Source of the DNA: JAEMQF01 sp963775015
Lineage (GTDB): Bacteria; Pseudomonadota; Gammaproteobacteria; Burkholderiales; Burkholderiaceae_C
DNA: 64,000 bases
NCBI GenBank assembly: GCA_963775015.1
Contig: CAVZHI010000012.1
Coordinates: forward strand, 62,001 to 126,000
Reading direction: 5' to 3'
A program made the position numbers and the translations under genes. This document shows positions 40,026-49,372 of the stretch, piece by piece. The notes beneath the pieces are model-generated. The model was not told the origin of the DNA. It worked only from the letters and a program-made list of their open reading frames with translations, and did not search any database. The stretch's first letter is position 1. Each line of letters begins with the position of its first letter.

Positions 40026-40052
40026 TGGATACCGGCGTTCGCCGGTATGACG
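40026..40052 (+). repeat. Dispersed palindromic repeat, copy A
   Basis: Hairpin ATACCGGC-GTTC-GCCGGTAT (40029-40048) with flanks TGG and GACG. It lies in the short gap between the divergent dbpA and Suv3-like genes. The form matches copies at 54097, 54021 and 60126. Confidence 0.75.
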
Positions 40053-40135
40053 AGGGGTCGCTGAACCCTGTCGCTACAGGAGGCGCGATAATCTCGCCCA
40101 GGCAGGTCAGCGGACGTGCCTCCACAAAAGACTGA

Positions 40136-42394
40136 ATGAACGTCACTGCCAACCCCACCCTGCCCCCGCACACCGCGCCCGAACCCCTGAACCTGCCGAA
40201 TCCGCGCCACGCGAAACGCGTACCGGCGCACATCGGCAAAGAACAGCTCGCACGCATCCGCCAAGCCGCGTACACGCTGCCGCAAATCGTCAAGCCGGCC
40301 GACTTCATCGCCGAGCACACGAAGGGCTTCGAACTGCACCTCGACAAACTCGGCCTCGTGCTGCTGCAAAAACCGGTCGCCGGGCAGCGCCCGAGCCGCT
40401 GGATCGCGCCCGAATTGATGGACAGCGCGATCGCGCACCTCGATGCCCTGGGCAATGCGCAGAATGCGCGCCCCTTGATGCTGGAGCGCAGCGCGGCGCT
40501 CGAGTTGCTTGGCGTGACACGCCAGCAAGGGCAGTGGTCGCGCCTCGTGAGCCACGACATGAAATTGTCGGAACCCGGTTGGCGTGTGCCGGTGGCGTTT
40601 CGGATCGACGTCGACGGCGCAGCGATCTGGGCCTTCTACCGCACCGGAGACAAGGCTTCATTGCTCGACGCGCTCGGGCCGCCTCCCGCCTACCCCGGCG
40701 CCGCCGAGTTGACGCTGCACCTGGAAAGCCTGATCGCGCGCAGCCGCGCCGACAAGCCGCGCCACGTCGAAGCGCTGTTGCCGCGCCTGCAGTCGGAGTG
40801 CGCGACGCCGCAAACTCTGGCCGAACTCAAACAAGCGTGCTCGCGCGCGCAAGACCGCTGGGAACACCGCGTCGCCGAGATCGAGGCCCTGGACGGCCTG
40901 AACAGCGAACTTGCGTTCCAGGGTTATCCGGACACGTTCGAAAAAGCGCGGCGCCTGCAGCGCAGCGTGACGCTTTATGTGGGCCCGCCGAACAGCGGCA
41001 AGACGCACGCCGCGTTCGAGCGCCTCGCGCAAGCGTTCGACGGCGCTTACCTCGCGCCGCTGCGCTTGCTCGCGCTCGAAGGGCGGGATCGCCTCGCGGC
41101 GCGCGGCGTCGCGTGTTCGTTGCTCACCGGCGAAGAGAACATTCCGGCGCCTGAAGCGCGTGTCGTTTCCAGCACGATCGAGATGGTCGCGACAAACCGC
41201 GCCATCGACGTGGCCGTGATTGACGAAGCGCAGATGATTTTCGACTCTTCGCGCGGCTGGGCGTGGACGCAGGCGATCGTCGCCGTACCGGCGAACGAAG
41301 TCATCATCATCTGCTCGGCTTACGCGGTGCCGGCGATCGAGAACCTGCTGGGGCTTTGCGGCGAGCGCTGCGAGGTGCGTCACTTCGAGCGCAAGCAGCA
41401 TGTGGACATGCTGCCCGCACCGGTGCCTGTCTCGAGCCTCAAGCTCGGCGACGCCGTCGTCGCGTTCAGCCGGCGCGACGTGCTGATGCTTCGCGACCGA
41501 ATCGCCGCGAGCGGCCATCCGGTCTCCGTGATTTACGGCGCATTGCCGCCCGAAGTGCGCAAGCGCGAGGCCGAGCGTTTTGCGAGCGGCGAGTCGCACA
41601 TTCTGGTGGCCACCGACGCGATCGGCATGGGACTGAACCTGCCGATCCAACGCGTGCTGTTCAGCACCATGACCAAGTTCGACGGCCAGGACGACCGCGA
41701 ATTGACCGAATCGGAAGTGCACCAGATTGCAGGGCGCGCCGGGCGCTTCGGCATCCATGAAGAGGGCTTTGTCGGCGTGCTCGACGAAGCCGAGTCTTCG
41801 GCGCAGCGCGTCTTGCGCGAGTTGCTCGCCAAGACGCCGCGCGCGCCGAGCCCGTTCAAGGCGCCGGTGGCGCCGAACGGCTGGCACATCGAGACGATTT
41901 CGGCGCGCCTGCACAAGACGAATCTGCGCGACGTGCTCGACGTCTTCATGGCGCAGCTCAAGCTCGACAACGCACACTTCGCCGTCGCCGAACTCGAGCA
42001 GATGCTCGAGCTCGCCGAAGCGCTGGACAAGAGCGCAGCGAGGCTGACACTGAAGGAGCGCTTCATCTACGCGCAGGCTCCCGTGGACACGAGAACCGAA
42101 TCGCAGCGCCTCGAGTTCCTCGAGTGGAGCAGCAGCCACGCGCTCACCGGCCGGGCCGGAACGCCGTGGTTCCTCGATCAGGTGGACGGCCACAGCCGCC
42201 TGGAGCGCATGGAGCAGGCGCTGCGCGCGTGCACGCTCTGGTTGTGGCTTGACTTGCGCTTCCCCGGCGCGTACGGCCATGTCGAAGCGGTGCACGCTCT
42301 GCGCGGCCAGCTGAACGACGGAATCGAGCGCCAGTTGAAGGGCAAGCGCCCGCTCGCGCAAATGCACCGGCAACGCTCGAAAGCGCGCGCTTGA
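40136..42394 (+). CDS. Suv3-like DEAD/DEAH RNA helicase
   Basis: 752-residue helicase of the superfamily 2 Suv3 group, known from mitochondrial RNA turnover and found in some proteobacteria. Motifs: TLYVGPPNSGKTHAAF (I), VVSSTIEM, VAVIDEAQM (II, DEAQ variant), IICSAYAV (III-like), HILVATDAIGMGLNLP (V), HQIAGRAGRFG (VI). An N-terminal ~240-residue extension precedes the core and a helical end follows. ATG 40136. It is divergent from dbpA and 11 bases before the RIO-type kinase gene, forming an RNA-metabolism cluster. Confidence 0.85.
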   Translation: MNVTANPTLPPHTAPEPLNLPNPRHAKRVPAHIGKEQLARIRQAAYTLPQIVKPADFIAEHTKGFELHLDKLGLVLLQKPVAGQRPSRWIAPELMDSAIAHLDALGNAQNARPLMLERSAALELLGVTRQQGQWSRLVSHDMKLSEPGWRVPVAFRIDVDGAAIWAFYRTGDKASLLDALGPPPAYPGAAELTLHLESLIARSRADKPRHVEALLPRLQSECATPQTLAELKQACSRAQDRWEHRVAEIEALDGLNSELAFQGYPDTFEKARRLQRSVTLYVGPPNSGKTHAAFERLAQAFDGAYLAPLRLLALEGRDRLAARGVACSLLTGEENIPAPEARVVSSTIEMVATNRAIDVAVIDEAQMIFDSSRGWAWTQAIVAVPANEVIIICSAYAVPAIENLLGLCGERCEVRHFERKQHVDMLPAPVPVSSLKLGDAVVAFSRRDVLMLRDRIAASGHPVSVIYGALPPEVRKREAERFASGESHILVATDAIGMGLNLPIQRVLFSTMTKFDGQDDRELTESEVHQIAGRAGRFGIHEEGFVGVLDEAESSAQRVLRELLAKTPRAPSPFKAPVAPNGWHIETISARLHKTNLRDVLDVFMAQLKLDNAHFAVAELEQMLELAEALDKSAARLTLKERFIYAQAPVDTRTESQRLEFLEWSSSHALTGRAGTPWFLDQVDGHSRLERMEQALRACTLWLWLDLRFPGAYGHVEAVHALRGQLNDGIERQLKGKRPLAQMHRQRSKARA

Positions 42395-42404
42395 GGGCGG
42401 TCGC

Positions 42405-44254
42405 TTGAAAGCCCCGCCCCGCCTGCGGTCCCTTCTCGAAGAGGGCCTGATCGACAGCGTGTCGCGCCAGCTCATGAGCGGCAAGGAGGCGATGGTGTTC
42501 GTCGTGCGCTGCGGCGCCGAATCGCGCTGCGCCAAGGTCTACAAGGAAGCCGACCAGCGCAGCTTCCGCCAGGCGGTCGACTACACCGAAAACCGCAAGG
42601 TGAAGAACACGCGCCAGGCGCGCGCGATGGCCAAAGGCACCAAGTTCGGCCGTGAAGTCGCAAGAAGCTGCGTGGCAAAGCGCCGAAGTCGACGCGCTCT
42701 ACCGCCTCGCAGGCGCGGGCGTGCGCGTTCCCAAGCCGTACAACTTTCACGACGGCGTGTTGTTGATGGAGCTGGTTGTCGACGCGAACGGCGACGCTGC
42801 GCCGCGCTTGAACGACGTGCAGTTCACGCCGGAAGAAGCGCGCGCGCACCACGCGACGCTGCTGCTCGAAGTCGTACGCATGCTCTGCGCCGGCATCGTG
42901 CACGGCGACTTGTCCCGTAGAGACTCGCAAGGCGCGAGTGCGCAAGGTACGAAACGGCCGGCAGGATACGAACTATTGGGAACCAACGAAAGAGACGACG
43001 GGCGATCAGATGGTAGAGCTAGACTTGCGCGCAAACAAGAAGCTAGTCGGCAGAAGCAAGGACAGGTGGAACTAGGTAAATCGCAAGGTTCTGTATATCA
43101 ACTTCCGCAAGGAACTCAGCGCCTTCGACAAGTACTTCTACTTCGGCAAGGACCAGCGCTCTTCAAATACGTTGTCGGCGCGAAGAAGCCGGCAACGAAT
43201 AGACGCATTGCGACAAAGATGGATCAGGTGCGATACGACGCTGGTTTGCTCGCGCGTGTTATCGAAGCCAGCGACACCTCAGTCATCTATCGAAATCGCA
43301 AGCTGGCGACGGAAAATCGCCTGCTGACGCAGGAGGAGATCGACATAGTCAGCTTAGTACTTGGCCGCGAGTACACCGAGGCCGGTGGATCAGGCACAGT
43401 CTCTTCAAGGGCGACGGCGGCCTCAGCATTGTGTTCAAGACGAAGTACGGCAGGTACAGCGAAGCTTTTGCAGGCAGCGGCGAGGTCGCAGTCACGAGTT
43501 GTGTTGTGCAGGTACTCGCGCGGACAGGGGGACACTGGTGCTTTTGGACGAACCGGAGGTGTCACTACATCCGGGCGCGCAGGAGCGCTTGCTCGCGTTT
43601 CTTGCGCAGATGACTCGCAAGCGGCAACTTCAGGTCGTCTTCTCGACTCATTCGCCGCACTTCGTTGCGGCGCTGCCGGATGACGCGATCAAGACCTTCC
43701 ATCAGTTGGCTGACGGACGCTTTGCGGTGATTCCTTCGACACACCAGTACGCAGCGTTTCGCGCCTCGGGGCATCAGGTGGCAACGAAATTCGAGTGCTC
43801 GTAGAAGACCGGCTGGCGAAGTTGGTGGTTCATCAGGCGTTGCTGATGCTGGAGGACGAGGCCGAGCGGAACGTCTTTCGAGTCGATTTTCCCAGCGGCG
43901 GCGCGGGTGCGATTGGAATTCAACATCCTGCTCAGCCACGACGGCCCGGTGATCATCGACCTGCCGCAAGCGGTGGACGCGGCGGGCAACAACCACGCGC
44001 AGCGCATGCTGCTGCGCGACGTGCAGAACCTGAACAATTTCTTCGGCAACTTTGCACCGGAGCTCCTGCACGGCCAGCATGGCGACGAGATTTGGGATCT
44101 GTTTCGCCGTGGCGTGCTGCACCCGACTGTGCAGCTGACCGGCCGCTTCAAGCGTGACGATGCGCCGACGAACCTGGGCGGCGTGCTGCGCGAGATCGAC
44201 GACGCGCGCGCCGAAGAGGCGGCGCGGCGCTTGCGGATGCAGGTGGCGCGCTGA
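42405..44254 (+). pseudogene. RIO1-type protein kinase, split by a 1-kb insertion
   Basis: Atypical Ser/Thr kinase of the RIO1 family (bacterial form, about 280 residues without the insertion). A TTG start at 42405 fits the usual N-terminus KAPPRLRSLLEEGLID. The ATP-binding Lys is in RCAKVYKEA. A single-base frameshift falls near 42650 (KFGRE / KSQEAAWQS). Then catalytic HGDLS (to 42915) is broken; the remainder EFNILLSHDGPVIIDLPQAVD, with the metal Asp, resumes at 43916. Joined, the loop would read HGDLSEFN, the normal RIO motif. The kinase is therefore not made as drawn. Bacterial RIO kinases' targets are poorly known. Confidence 0.85.
42916..43915 (+). mobile_element. 1000-bp insertion with decayed AAA/OLD-like ATPase
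   Basis: Foreign segment inserted between the codons for Ser and Glu of the RIO catalytic loop. It is visibly richer in A and T than its surroundings. It encodes the C-terminal part of an AAA/ABC-type ATPase in shifting frames: VLYINFRKELSAFDKYFYFG, YGRYSEAFAGSGE (signature), LVLLDEPEVSLHPGAQERLL (Walker B), FSTHSPHFVAALPDDAIK (switch His), then IRVLVEDRLAKLVVHQALL, which resembles the start of a TOPRIM domain. No Walker A and no transposase, terminal inverted repeat or clear target duplication are seen. The ATPase type is common in anti-phage systems (OLD, Gabija, Septu-like). A misassembly is not excluded. Confidence 0.7.
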
Positions 44255-44337
44255 CGCGCTGATCTGCCTTGGCGCCCGGCGAGCGCGGCGCTGAATCGCG
44301 CAGGCCGGGGATGTCATGTGGTGCATACACTTGCGCC

Positions 44338-46083
44338 ATGCTGCAAGCCACGCCCGCATCGACGGCAGACACCGGAACACCCTCCTGCGCCGCCGGCCGG
44401 GTACGCCAACTGCGCCAGGTGCTGCTCTGGCCACTGCGCCTCATGCCGGTGGCAGGCGACACCGACCATCGTCGCAAGCCCTGGAAGCTGCTCCGCGAAA
44501 TGGGCAACAACGCGTCGCCATGGCGCGAAGTGGTCGACGAATACAACGGCGACAGCGGCAGCTTCCACGAACGCCACTACAACGAGTTCGTCACCTTCCT
44601 GCCTTACGTGCAGCAGTTCCTCTACGGCGAAGGGCGGGCCCGGCGCGAGGCGGATGAGGCAAGCGCCGGCTCGCCGATGCGCGTGTTCCGGCGCCGCGAC
44701 ATCGCGCGCGTGCGCCTCACGTCGCCGGCGCAGGCCGCGCCGGTGCTGCTCGACATCGTGCACATCGATCTCTACTTCTTCTACGACGTCGATCTGGTGT
44801 TGCTCAACGTCGAAGTCGCCGGCGCCGACCTGGCGCTGGACGACGCGCAGGATCTGCTGTACCGCTTCGGCCGCGCTTACCCCGCGGGCTGGGATCCGAA
44901 CGGCCGCGCCCTGCACTGCATGAGCAACGTCGAATGGCTCGACGGCACCGGTGCCGTGCTCGCGCAGTCCGACGCGCAACAGCGCGACGCCTTCCTCGCG
45001 CATGTCGCGGAACACCGCGCGCCGCGTTTTGCCGCGCATTGGGCGTTTCTGCTCGAGCCACTCGTGAGCGACCATTCCGGAAGCGACGGCATGCTGCGCT
45101 ACCGCCAGATCGAGTACTACCGCATGCCGCTGATGGCGTACCTGGCACTCGACAACCCGCGTGCGCTGACCCGCAGTCAGTTCATTCGCCTGGGCCTCGT
45201 GACCGGCGCCGCGGAACGACGCGAGCCTGATGCGCACGACGCGCCTGCCTCAGGGCATTCCGTGGACGCGCCGGCTCAAGGCCTGCCCTACGCCGAACAG
45301 CACCTGAGCGACTTCGAGTCGCGCTTCTGCTACGACCGCTTCTGGGCCGACAGCGGCGCCGCGCCGAACACGCGCTACTTGTGCAGCGGGCAGTCGCTGA
45401 TCGTCGTCGGCGCAGCGGGAAGCGATTTCTACGCCTGCCGCGACCGCGGCGTGCTCGCGCAGTTTCGGCACCAGCATTTCCTGCTGTTCCTCATCGCGCA
45501 CTTCCAGAAGGCGTCGCTGTTGATGTTCTCGGACCGCCTCGTCGAAGCGCTGAAGGGCCTGGACGTCGCCGACCCGGCGAGCGTGCGCCGCTTCAAGCGC
45601 GCGATCCGGCACAGCTTCGAGGGTTTCCTGCGCTTCACGCACCGCTACTGGTTCCACGAGATTTCGGAGCAGGCGCAGGTGCGCGCCCTGTACCACCTGT
45701 GCTCGAACCACCTCGGCCTGGACCCGCTGTATGCCGAGGTCAAAGAGCGCATCGGCGACATGAACGCCTACCTCGACGCCGACAGCCTGCGGCGCCAGGC
45801 GAACACCGTCGTGCGCTTGACGGTCGTCACGATCTTCGGCCTGATCGGCACCGTGACGACGGGTTTTCTCGGCATGAACCTGCTCGCCGAGGCCGACGCA
45901 TCGATGCCGCGCCGCGTCGCCTACTTCAGTGTCGTGTTTGGCGCGACAACCGCGCTCACGATTTACACGATGGCGAAATCGAAGCGCCTGTCGGATTTCC
46001 TGGACGCGCTGTCCGACGAGCGGCTCTCGGTGTGGGCGAAGGCCAAGTCGCTCGGGGCGGTGTGGCGGCGGGAGAGGCCTTGA
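44338..46083 (+). CDS. CorA-like divalent cation transporter
   Basis: 581-residue protein of the CorA superfamily. A long cytoplasmic N-terminal region (about residues 1-510) precedes two C-terminal membrane helices with the pore motif GFLGMNLLAEAD (GMN). The N-terminal part is larger than in CorA (about 316 residues), so this is a distinct subfamily, perhaps with other ion specificity. ATG 44338 is preferred although it has a poor ribosome site; ATG 44311 abuts GGGG. It lies 83 bases after the broken RIO kinase gene. Confidence 0.8.
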   Translation: MLQATPASTADTGTPSCAAGRVRQLRQVLLWPLRLMPVAGDTDHRRKPWKLLREMGNNASPWREVVDEYNGDSGSFHERHYNEFVTFLPYVQQFLYGEGRARREADEASAGSPMRVFRRRDIARVRLTSPAQAAPVLLDIVHIDLYFFYDVDLVLLNVEVAGADLALDDAQDLLYRFGRAYPAGWDPNGRALHCMSNVEWLDGTGAVLAQSDAQQRDAFLAHVAEHRAPRFAAHWAFLLEPLVSDHSGSDGMLRYRQIEYYRMPLMAYLALDNPRALTRSQFIRLGLVTGAAERREPDAHDAPASGHSVDAPAQGLPYAEQHLSDFESRFCYDRFWADSGAAPNTRYLCSGQSLIVVGAAGSDFYACRDRGVLAQFRHQHFLLFLIAHFQKASLLMFSDRLVEALKGLDVADPASVRRFKRAIRHSFEGFLRFTHRYWFHEISEQAQVRALYHLCSNHLGLDPLYAEVKERIGDMNAYLDADSLRRQANTVVRLTVVTIFGLIGTVTTGFLGMNLLAEADASMPRRVAYFSVVFGATTALTIYTMAKSKRLSDFLDALSDERLSVWAKAKSLGAVWRRERP

Positions 46084-46266
46084 GGGCGTGATGGGAAGGG
46101 GGATTCACCCGATCCATGAATTCAAGACCGACGCCCCTTGGCTTTGCTCGTGTCCTGATTGAATTCCCGGCTGGACAGCGTCGTCATCGTCATGGCTCAC
46201 CTCGTCGCGCGGCTGTAGCAACGTGGCTACTTGCAAGAGATGCTCCGTCACGGCTGTGACGCGCCC

Positions 46267-46677
46267 TCAGGGCAAAAAGTCAGCGAGCTGCATGCCGGCG
46301 CGCAAGCCACCGACGCACGCAAAATGGGCATCGAGCGTCAGCAAACCGGCGCCGTGTTCGAGACACGTGGCCGATATCCACATGTCGTTCGTCGGGATGG
46401 GCGTGCCGGCCTTGCGCAGCGCGGCATAGATCATGGCGTAGCGGTCAGCAGTGGCCGATCCGCAGGCCACCTGCCGGACCCGCGGCGAATCGAGAAAGCG
46501 CGTCAACTCGGCGCGGTTCACGCGCGCCTGCGAGCCGGCCTCGAACCCGGCCAACAATTCGCCCAGCACTGTGCCGCCCAGCAAGATCTCTTCGGCGTGG
46601 CGCAGCACCTCGAGCACCGCCGAATCGCCGCGCTTGAATGCGACGTAGGCATTCGTATCGATCGCAATCGGGCGCAT
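46267..46677 (-). CDS. PIN-domain toxin (VapC/FitB-like)
   Basis: 136-residue probable ribonuclease of the PIN family. The acidic active-site residues are Asp in AIDTNAY (residue 7), Glu in LGELLAGF, Asp in TNDMWIS, and Asp in LTLDAHFA. It starts 7 bases after the antitoxin gene stop; they form a two-gene toxin-antitoxin module. VapC-type toxins cleave tRNA or rRNA. The module sits alone in a gap between opposing genes. Confidence 0.85.
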   Translation of the reverse strand: MRPIAIDTNAYVAFKRGDSAVLEVLRHAEEILLGGTVLGELLAGFEAGSQARVNRAELTRFLDSPRVRQVACGSATADRYAMIYAALRKAGTPIPTNDMWISATCLEHGAGLLTLDAHFACVGGLRAGMQLADFLP

Positions 46678-46684
46678 GCCGGCG

Positions 46685-46945
46685 CTACGCCCAGAGCGTG
46701 GGGTCGACTTCCGAAAACGGCGCGGTGCTGCGCTCGAACGCCTTGGCCTGGGGGGCGCTCCAGGTGCCCGCCAGCGCGTCGAGGTCGTCGAAGGTCCGGC
46801 GCTTGCGGGCCGGCTTGGTGACGTTGCCGCCCTCCTCCAGCAAGCGCACCACCAGGCCGTTGACGCTGCTGCCTTCGCGTTCGGCCTGGCGCTTGAGCCG
46901 CGCCAGCGCGCGCTCGTCGAGTCCGCGAATGCTCATGGTCGGCAT
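46685..46945 (-). CDS. Ribbon-helix-helix antitoxin (FitA/VapB-like)
   Basis: 86-residue protein starting MPTMSIRGLDERALARLKRQAE, a ribbon-helix-helix DNA-binding domain, followed by a basic linker and a hydrophobic C-terminal tail (ALAGTWSAPQAKAF) that would cover the toxin active site. FitA-type antitoxins repress their own operon. First gene of the module. Confidence 0.82.
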   Translation of the reverse strand: MPTMSIRGLDERALARLKRQAEREGSSVNGLVVRLLEEGGNVTKPARKRRTFDDLDALAGTWSAPQAKAFERSTAPFSEVDPTLWA

Positions 46946-47081
46946 GCCATCACCCTTGTCGTCATGCTGAATGCAGAAATGATAGCACTTGCGCTGCCGC
47001 TCGAGCGCGTTTGACGCCGTCCCTCCCCGATCGTGTCAGCGCACCCTCAACCCCGCTAGACTGCGCAGCTCAGGAGCCGCG

Positions 47082-48638
47082 ATGACTGACCGCACCCGCC
47101 GCGAGATTCTGGCCCGCGCTGCAGCGCTCGCCGCTGCGGGCATGGGCGGCACGGCCGTGGGGCAAACCGGCCGATCCGCCGAAGCCCTCGAATACCTGTC
47201 GGCCATCCAGACCGTGGAGGCGCTGCGGTCGCGCAAATTCTCATCGCTTGAACTCACGGATCACCTGATTGCCCGCATCGAGCGCCGTGATGCCGCACTC
47301 AACGCCGTGATCGCACGTGACTTCGACCGGGCGCGCGACGCCGCCAAAGCCGCCGACGCAGCGCTGGCGCGCGGGCAGCAGCGTGCCTTGCTCGGCGTGC
47401 CGATGACGGTGAAGGAGTCGTTCAACGTCGCCGGGCTCCCGACGACTTGGGGTATTCCGCAGGCGAAGGACTTCAAGGCCAGCGAAGACGCGCTCATCGT
47501 CGCGCGCGTGAAGAGCGCCGGTGCCGTGATCCTCGGCAAGACCAACGTGCCGATCGTGCTCGCCGACTGGCAGAGCTACAACGCGATCCATGGCGTCACG
47601 CGCAACCCGTGGGACCTCGAACGCACACCCGGCGGTTCGTCGGGCGGGTCTTCGGCGGCGTTGGCAGCGGGGTTCGGGGCGCTGTCGCTCGGCTCGGACA
47701 TCGGCGGGTCGCTGCGCGTGCCGGCACACTTCACCGGGGTCACCGCGTTGAAGCCGTCGCACGGCCTGGTGCCGAGCCGCGGCCACACGCCGCCGGGGAC
47801 CGGGCCACTGCCGCGCGAAGTCGATCTCGCCGTCGTCGGACCCATGGCGCGCACCGCCGGCGACCTCGGATTGCTGTTCGACGTCATCGCCGGGCCCGAC
47901 GAGCTGACCACCGGCGTGGGCTACCGGCTCGCGCTCAAACCCCCGCGCCACGAGCAACTCGCTCACCACCGAGTGCTGATGATCGACAGCCACCCGCTGG
48001 TGCCGACGGCAGCGCCGGTGCGCCTGGCACTCGAGCGGCTGGCGGACCGGCTTTTGCGCAGTGGCGTCAAAGTCGAGCGCAGCCACCGATTGCTGCCCGA
48101 CCTCGCCGAGTCGGCGCGGCTCTACATGCGGCTGCTGCTGTCATTCTCTGCCGCGACCTGGCCGGCGGCGCTCTACGACGAGCTCAAAGGTCTCGCGGCG
48201 GGGCTCGCGCCCGATGACCGCAGCCTCGGGGCCGAACGCGCGCGCGGCATTTCGCTCAGCCACCGCGACTGGGTCCTCGCCGACGGCGCGCGCGCCCGCC
48301 TGCAGCAGCAGTGGCGCGCGCTGTTCAACGAAGTCGACGTCGTTCTCTGCCCGCCGATGCCAGTGACGGCGTTCGCGCACGACCACTCGCCGCGGCAGGA
48401 GCTGCGCCGCCTGGACATCGACGGCAAGCCGCACTCATACCTTGATGCCGGCCTCGTCTGGGCCGGGCCGGCGACGAGCGCCGGACTGCCCGCCGCGGTG
48501 GTGCCGATCGACCGCGGCGAGAGCCTGCTCCCCATCGGCGTGCAGATCGTCGGCCCCTGCCTCGAAGACCGCACCGTCCTGGCGTTCGCAGCGATGCTCG
48601 AGCGCGAGTACGGCGGCTTCGTCGCGCCGCCGGGGTAA
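47082..48638 (+). CDS. Amidase signature enzyme with Tat-type leader
   Basis: 518-residue amidase. Start ATG 47082 follows CAGGAG. The leader MTDRTRREILARAAALAAAG holds a TRRE-type twin-arginine motif and may send the folded enzyme to the periplasm. Ser-Ser-Lys triad: Lys in VKESFN, cis-Ser and nucleophile in TPGGSSGGSSAALAAG and SDIGGSLRVPA. Family enzymes hydrolyse amides or glutamine; the substrate is not known. Tail-to-tail with the isochorismatase-like gene. Confidence 0.88.
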   Translation: MTDRTRREILARAAALAAAGMGGTAVGQTGRSAEALEYLSAIQTVEALRSRKFSSLELTDHLIARIERRDAALNAVIARDFDRARDAAKAADAALARGQQRALLGVPMTVKESFNVAGLPTTWGIPQAKDFKASEDALIVARVKSAGAVILGKTNVPIVLADWQSYNAIHGVTRNPWDLERTPGGSSGGSSAALAAGFGALSLGSDIGGSLRVPAHFTGVTALKPSHGLVPSRGHTPPGTGPLPREVDLAVVGPMARTAGDLGLLFDVIAGPDELTTGVGYRLALKPPRHEQLAHHRVLMIDSHPLVPTAAPVRLALERLADRLLRSGVKVERSHRLLPDLAESARLYMRLLLSFSAATWPAALYDELKGLAAGLAPDDRSLGAERARGISLSHRDWVLADGARARLQQQWRALFNEVDVVLCPPMPVTAFAHDHSPRQELRRLDIDGKPHSYLDAGLVWAGPATSAGLPAAVVPIDRGESLLPIGVQIVGPCLEDRTVLAFAAMLEREYGGFVAPPG

Positions 48639-48710
48639 GGTGGCTGATGAGGCCGATCGCAACTCCGTGACCAGGTCGCGACCCGCCGCGACGCGCCGCT
48701 GGCCTCGAAG

Positions 48711-49307
48711 TCAGCCTCGTTTCGAGTCACCCGTCATGGTTCCCGCATGACCAACGGGTTGCTCTTTCAGCAACTTCAGCACTGCCTTGAAGCGCTCATG
48801 CTCGCAACCGCGCAGCCACTCGAACGCGACCATCTCCAGGCTGACGATTCCCGCCCCCGCCTGGCGCAAGCGCTGCATCGCGAGCTCGTGGTTCTGCGCC
48901 GAGCGTGAAGCGCAAGCCGGCGCCACGACCCACACTTTGATCCCCGCATGCAACAGGCCGAGCGCCGTCTGCATCAGGCACACATGCGCTTCGCAGCCGG
49001 CGATCACGACTTCGCGCAGCGGCGATTCGCGCAACGTGTGCAACACGTCGAGCAGGCCGTCGGCACACGCGTCGAAGTGCATCTTCGCCAGCGTGCTCTC
49101 GCAGCGCTCGCGAATCGCAGGCTCGTTCGGCCCCAGGCCGCGCGGGTTCTGCTCGGTGCCGACGACGGGAATGCCCAGCACCTTGGCGATGTCGGCCAGG
49201 CACACTGCCTGCGCAACCGCCTGCGCGCCGCCGTGGATCGCCGGCATCAGGCGCTGCTGGTAGTCGACGAGGACGAGCGCGACGTCGCGCGCGGCGATGA
49301 GGTTCAT
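48711..49307 (-). CDS. Isochorismatase-like cysteine hydrolase
   Basis: 198-residue hydrolase of the YcaC/isochorismatase fold. LVDYQQRLMP carries the catalytic Asp and VIAGCEAHVCLMQTALG the nucleophilic Cys, with GTEQNPRGLG holding the loop where a Lys is usual (here Asn-Pro-Arg). ATG 49307 is preferred; ATG pairs at 49319 and 49322 are possible. Role unknown. Divergent from the HpaB-family gene, 65 bases apart. Confidence 0.82.
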   Translation of the reverse strand: MNLIAARDVALVLVDYQQRLMPAIHGGAQAVAQAVCLADIAKVLGIPVVGTEQNPRGLGPNEPAIRERCESTLAKMHFDACADGLLDVLHTLRESPLREVVIAGCEAHVCLMQTALGLLHAGIKVWVVAPACASRSAQNHELAMQRLRQAGAGIVSLEMVAFEWLRGCEHERFKAVLKLLKEQPVGHAGTMTGDSKRG

Positions 49308-49372
49308 GGTGGCCAGCATCATACGTTCGGTGGTGTTCAAATATCGGCGCGACGCACTCCGAGACCACGCCG

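Noticed and set aside
42900..43930. Insertion sequence with transposase
   Set aside because: No transposase, terminal inverted repeats or target duplication were found at the junctions; only ATPase-type coding remains.
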